From: Gammaproteobacteria bacterium
GTDB taxonomy: Bacteria; Pseudomonadota; Gammaproteobacteria; Immundisolibacterales; Immundisolibacteraceae
DNA length: 8,353 bases
Assembly (NCBI GenBank): GCA_003526065.1
Contig: DQBD01000108.1
Coordinates: forward strand, 858 to 9,210
Reading direction: 5' to 3'
The position numbers and the translations under genes are program-made. Position 1 is the stretch's first letter, and each line of letters starts with the position of its first letter. Below the pieces are notes generated by a model. The model did no database searches, was not told the origin of the DNA, and was given only the letters and a program-made list of their open reading frames with translations. Of this stretch, positions 7,223-8,353 are shown piece after piece.

Positions 7223-8180
7223 GTCGCACCCCGAGCCGGCCCGCCTGCGTCTGGGCGTCAGCGCCTGCCTGGTCGGCGAGGCGGTGCGTTACGACGGGAG
7301 CCACAAACGCGACGGCTTCGTCGCCGACCTGCTGGCGCAGCATTTCGACCTGGTGCCGGTATGCCCGGAGGTGGCCATCGGCCTGGGCGTGCCGCGGGCG
7401 CCGATCCGGCTGGTACACACCGACCGCGGCGTGCGGGTGCGCGGCGTGCGTGATCCGGACCTGGACGTCACCGACGCACTCGATGACGTGGCCGCGCAGC
7501 AGGCCACGCACGCCGCCGCGCTGTGCGGCTTCGTGCTGAAGAAGAACTCTCCCAGTTGCGGCATGGAGCGGGTCAAGACCTACACCGAGACCGGCATGCC
7601 ACACGGCCGTGCCAGCGGCGCCTTTGCCGCCGGCCTGATGGCGCGGGTGCCGCTGCTGCCGGTAGAGGAGGAAGGTCGTCTGAACGACCCGGCGCTGCGC
7701 GAGAACTTCATCGAGCGCGTGTTCGCCTACAGCCGCTGGCAGGCATTGACCGCCGGCCCGGTCAGCGGCGCCGCGCTGGTCGACTTCCACGCGCGGCACA
7801 AGTACCAGCTGCTGGCGCACAACCAGGCCGCCTACCGGCGTCTGGGCCGACTGGTGGCCGACGTCGGGCGTCAGGCCTCGACCGAGTTGCTGCACCAGTA
7901 CGGACAGGCATTCATGGCCGCCCTGGCACGCCACGCCTCCGTCGGCAGTCACACCAACGTGCTCCAGCACCTGGCCGGTTACGTCAAAAACCGGCTCGAC
8001 GACACCGACCGGGCCGAACTGCACCAGGCCATCGAGGACTACCGGCTGCACCGCACGCCGCTGCTGGTGCCGGTGACCCTGCTGCGACACCACCTGCGCC
8101 GCCATCCGAGCCCGTGGGCGGTACGCCAGACCTACCTGGCCCCCGACCCGGGCGAGCAGTTGCTGCGCAATCACGCCTGA
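7215..8180 (+). CDS. DUF523-DUF1722 fusion protein (TudS-like desulfidase domain plus YbgA-like domain)
   Basis: A 321-residue two-domain protein. Residues about 10-160 are DUF523: GVSACLVGEAVRYDG at 14-28, PVCPEVAIGLGVPR at 48-61, and LKKNSPSCGMERVKTY at 108-123. Cysteines C18, C50 and C115 match the three ligands of the [4Fe-4S] cluster in TudS, a DUF523 enzyme that converts 2-thiouracil to uracil; C104 is an extra Cys. Residues about 185-305 are DUF1722, the domain of E. coli YbgA, with DFHARHKYQLLAHN at 190-203 and a helical C-terminus ending QTYLAPDP at 305-312. The function of DUF1722 is unknown; in many bacteria such genes sit near photolyase genes, but none is seen here. The ATG overlaps the sirtuin stop codon (8 bp), so translation is probably coupled. 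Domain identity is firm; the substrate (a thiolated base or nucleoside) is inferred. Confidence 0.9.
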   Translation: MAESHPEPARLRLGVSACLVGEAVRYDGSHKRDGFVADLLAQHFDLVPVCPEVAIGLGVPRAPIRLVHTDRGVRVRGVRDPDLDVTDALDDVAAQQATHAAALCGFVLKKNSPSCGMERVKTYTETGMPHGRASGAFAAGLMARVPLLPVEEEGRLNDPALRENFIERVFAYSRWQALTAGPVSGAALVDFHARHKYQLLAHNQAAYRRLGRLVADVGRQASTELLHQYGQAFMAALARHASVGSHTNVLQHLAGYVKNRLDDTDRAELHQAIEDYRLHRTPLLVPVTLLRHHLRRHPSPWAVRQTYLAPDPGEQLLRNHA

Positions 8181-8353
8181 ACCACCGGCGCACCGGCCGC
8201 GCGAAACCGGGACCCGGACGCCGGCCAGGACCGCAGGCGGCCCGTCCGCAGGGCCATCACCGCATCGTTGACGCAAACGCCGAGGACCTGCGCCCGTGGC
8301 CCGCCATGCGCGCGCTTTCGCCGCTGGCGGCGCCGGCGCCAACTCAGTATTTC
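8171..8353 (-). CDS. Possible C-terminal end of an unrecognised convergent gene (partial)
   Basis: A minus-strand frame is open from the right edge to a TGA at 8171-8173, giving 60 residues and overlapping the end of the DUF523-DUF1722 gene by 10 bp. It begins with a very Arg-rich stretch and contains VLGVCVNDAVMALRTG. Third codon positions are fairly GC-rich, but I recognise no family. A plus-strand frame over 8181-8353 is also open, with an ATG at 8306 and no clear ribosome site. At this GC content open frames of this size occur by chance, so this stretch may simply be non-coding; no T-tailed terminator is seen in it. Confidence 0.22.
   Translation of the reverse strand, partial: EILSWRRRRQRRKRAHGGPRAQVLGVCVNDAVMALRTGRLRSWPASGSRFRAAGAPVVQA

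Noticed and set aside
7128..8342. 404-codon minus-strand open frame opposite the sirtuin end and the DUF523-DUF1722 gene
   Set aside because: It is the shadow of two well-supported plus-strand genes and has no recognisable domain.

Overview
The window is ordinary-looking, gene-dense chromosomal DNA of high GC content, with strong G/C preference at third codon positions. I found no mobile element, CRISPR array, rRNA or tRNA. A bacterial-type glutaminyl-tRNA synthetase (GlnRS), a ZntB-type CorA transporter and a DUF4124-glutaredoxin protein together suggest a high-GC gammaproteobacterium, or less likely a betaproteobacterium. I cannot name the genus.

Layout. Positions 1-457 (minus): the N-terminal part of an aldehyde dehydrogenase of the coniferyl-aldehyde-dehydrogenase type, cut by the window edge. 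543-2216 (minus): a complete glnS. A 109-bp divergent intergenic region with a TACAAT box separates glnS from zntB (2326-3303, plus; GTG start with a GGAGGA ribosome site). An AT-richer gap of 115 bp follows. Next comes a two-gene plus-strand unit: a membrane-anchored protein with an antibiotic-biosynthesis-monooxygenase (ABM) fold (3419-3976) and a group III truncated haemoglobin (3988-4413), 11 bp apart. Facing it on the minus strand is a second two-gene unit, transcribed from 6437 down to 4435: a membrane-anchored, stand-alone FMN glutamate-synthase-domain protein (4923-6437), then an exported DUF4124-glutaredoxin protein (4435-4869). Only 29 bp away, divergent on the plus strand, lies a Sir2-family NAD-dependent deacylase (6467-7222). 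It overlaps by 8 bp a DUF523-DUF1722 fusion protein (7215-8180), related to TudS thiouracil desulfidases. The last 173 bp carry no recognisable gene; a minus-strand frame open to the right edge may be the end of another CDS.

How the genes fit together. Most are housekeeping or common accessory genes. Three pairings are worth attention, all inferred from position: ABM membrane protein with truncated haemoglobin (haem, NO or oxygen chemistry); orphan glutamate-synthase-like flavoprotein with an exported glutaredoxin (thiol redox); and sirtuin with a TudS-like Fe-S desulfidase (coupled by overlap). None is proof of a new system.
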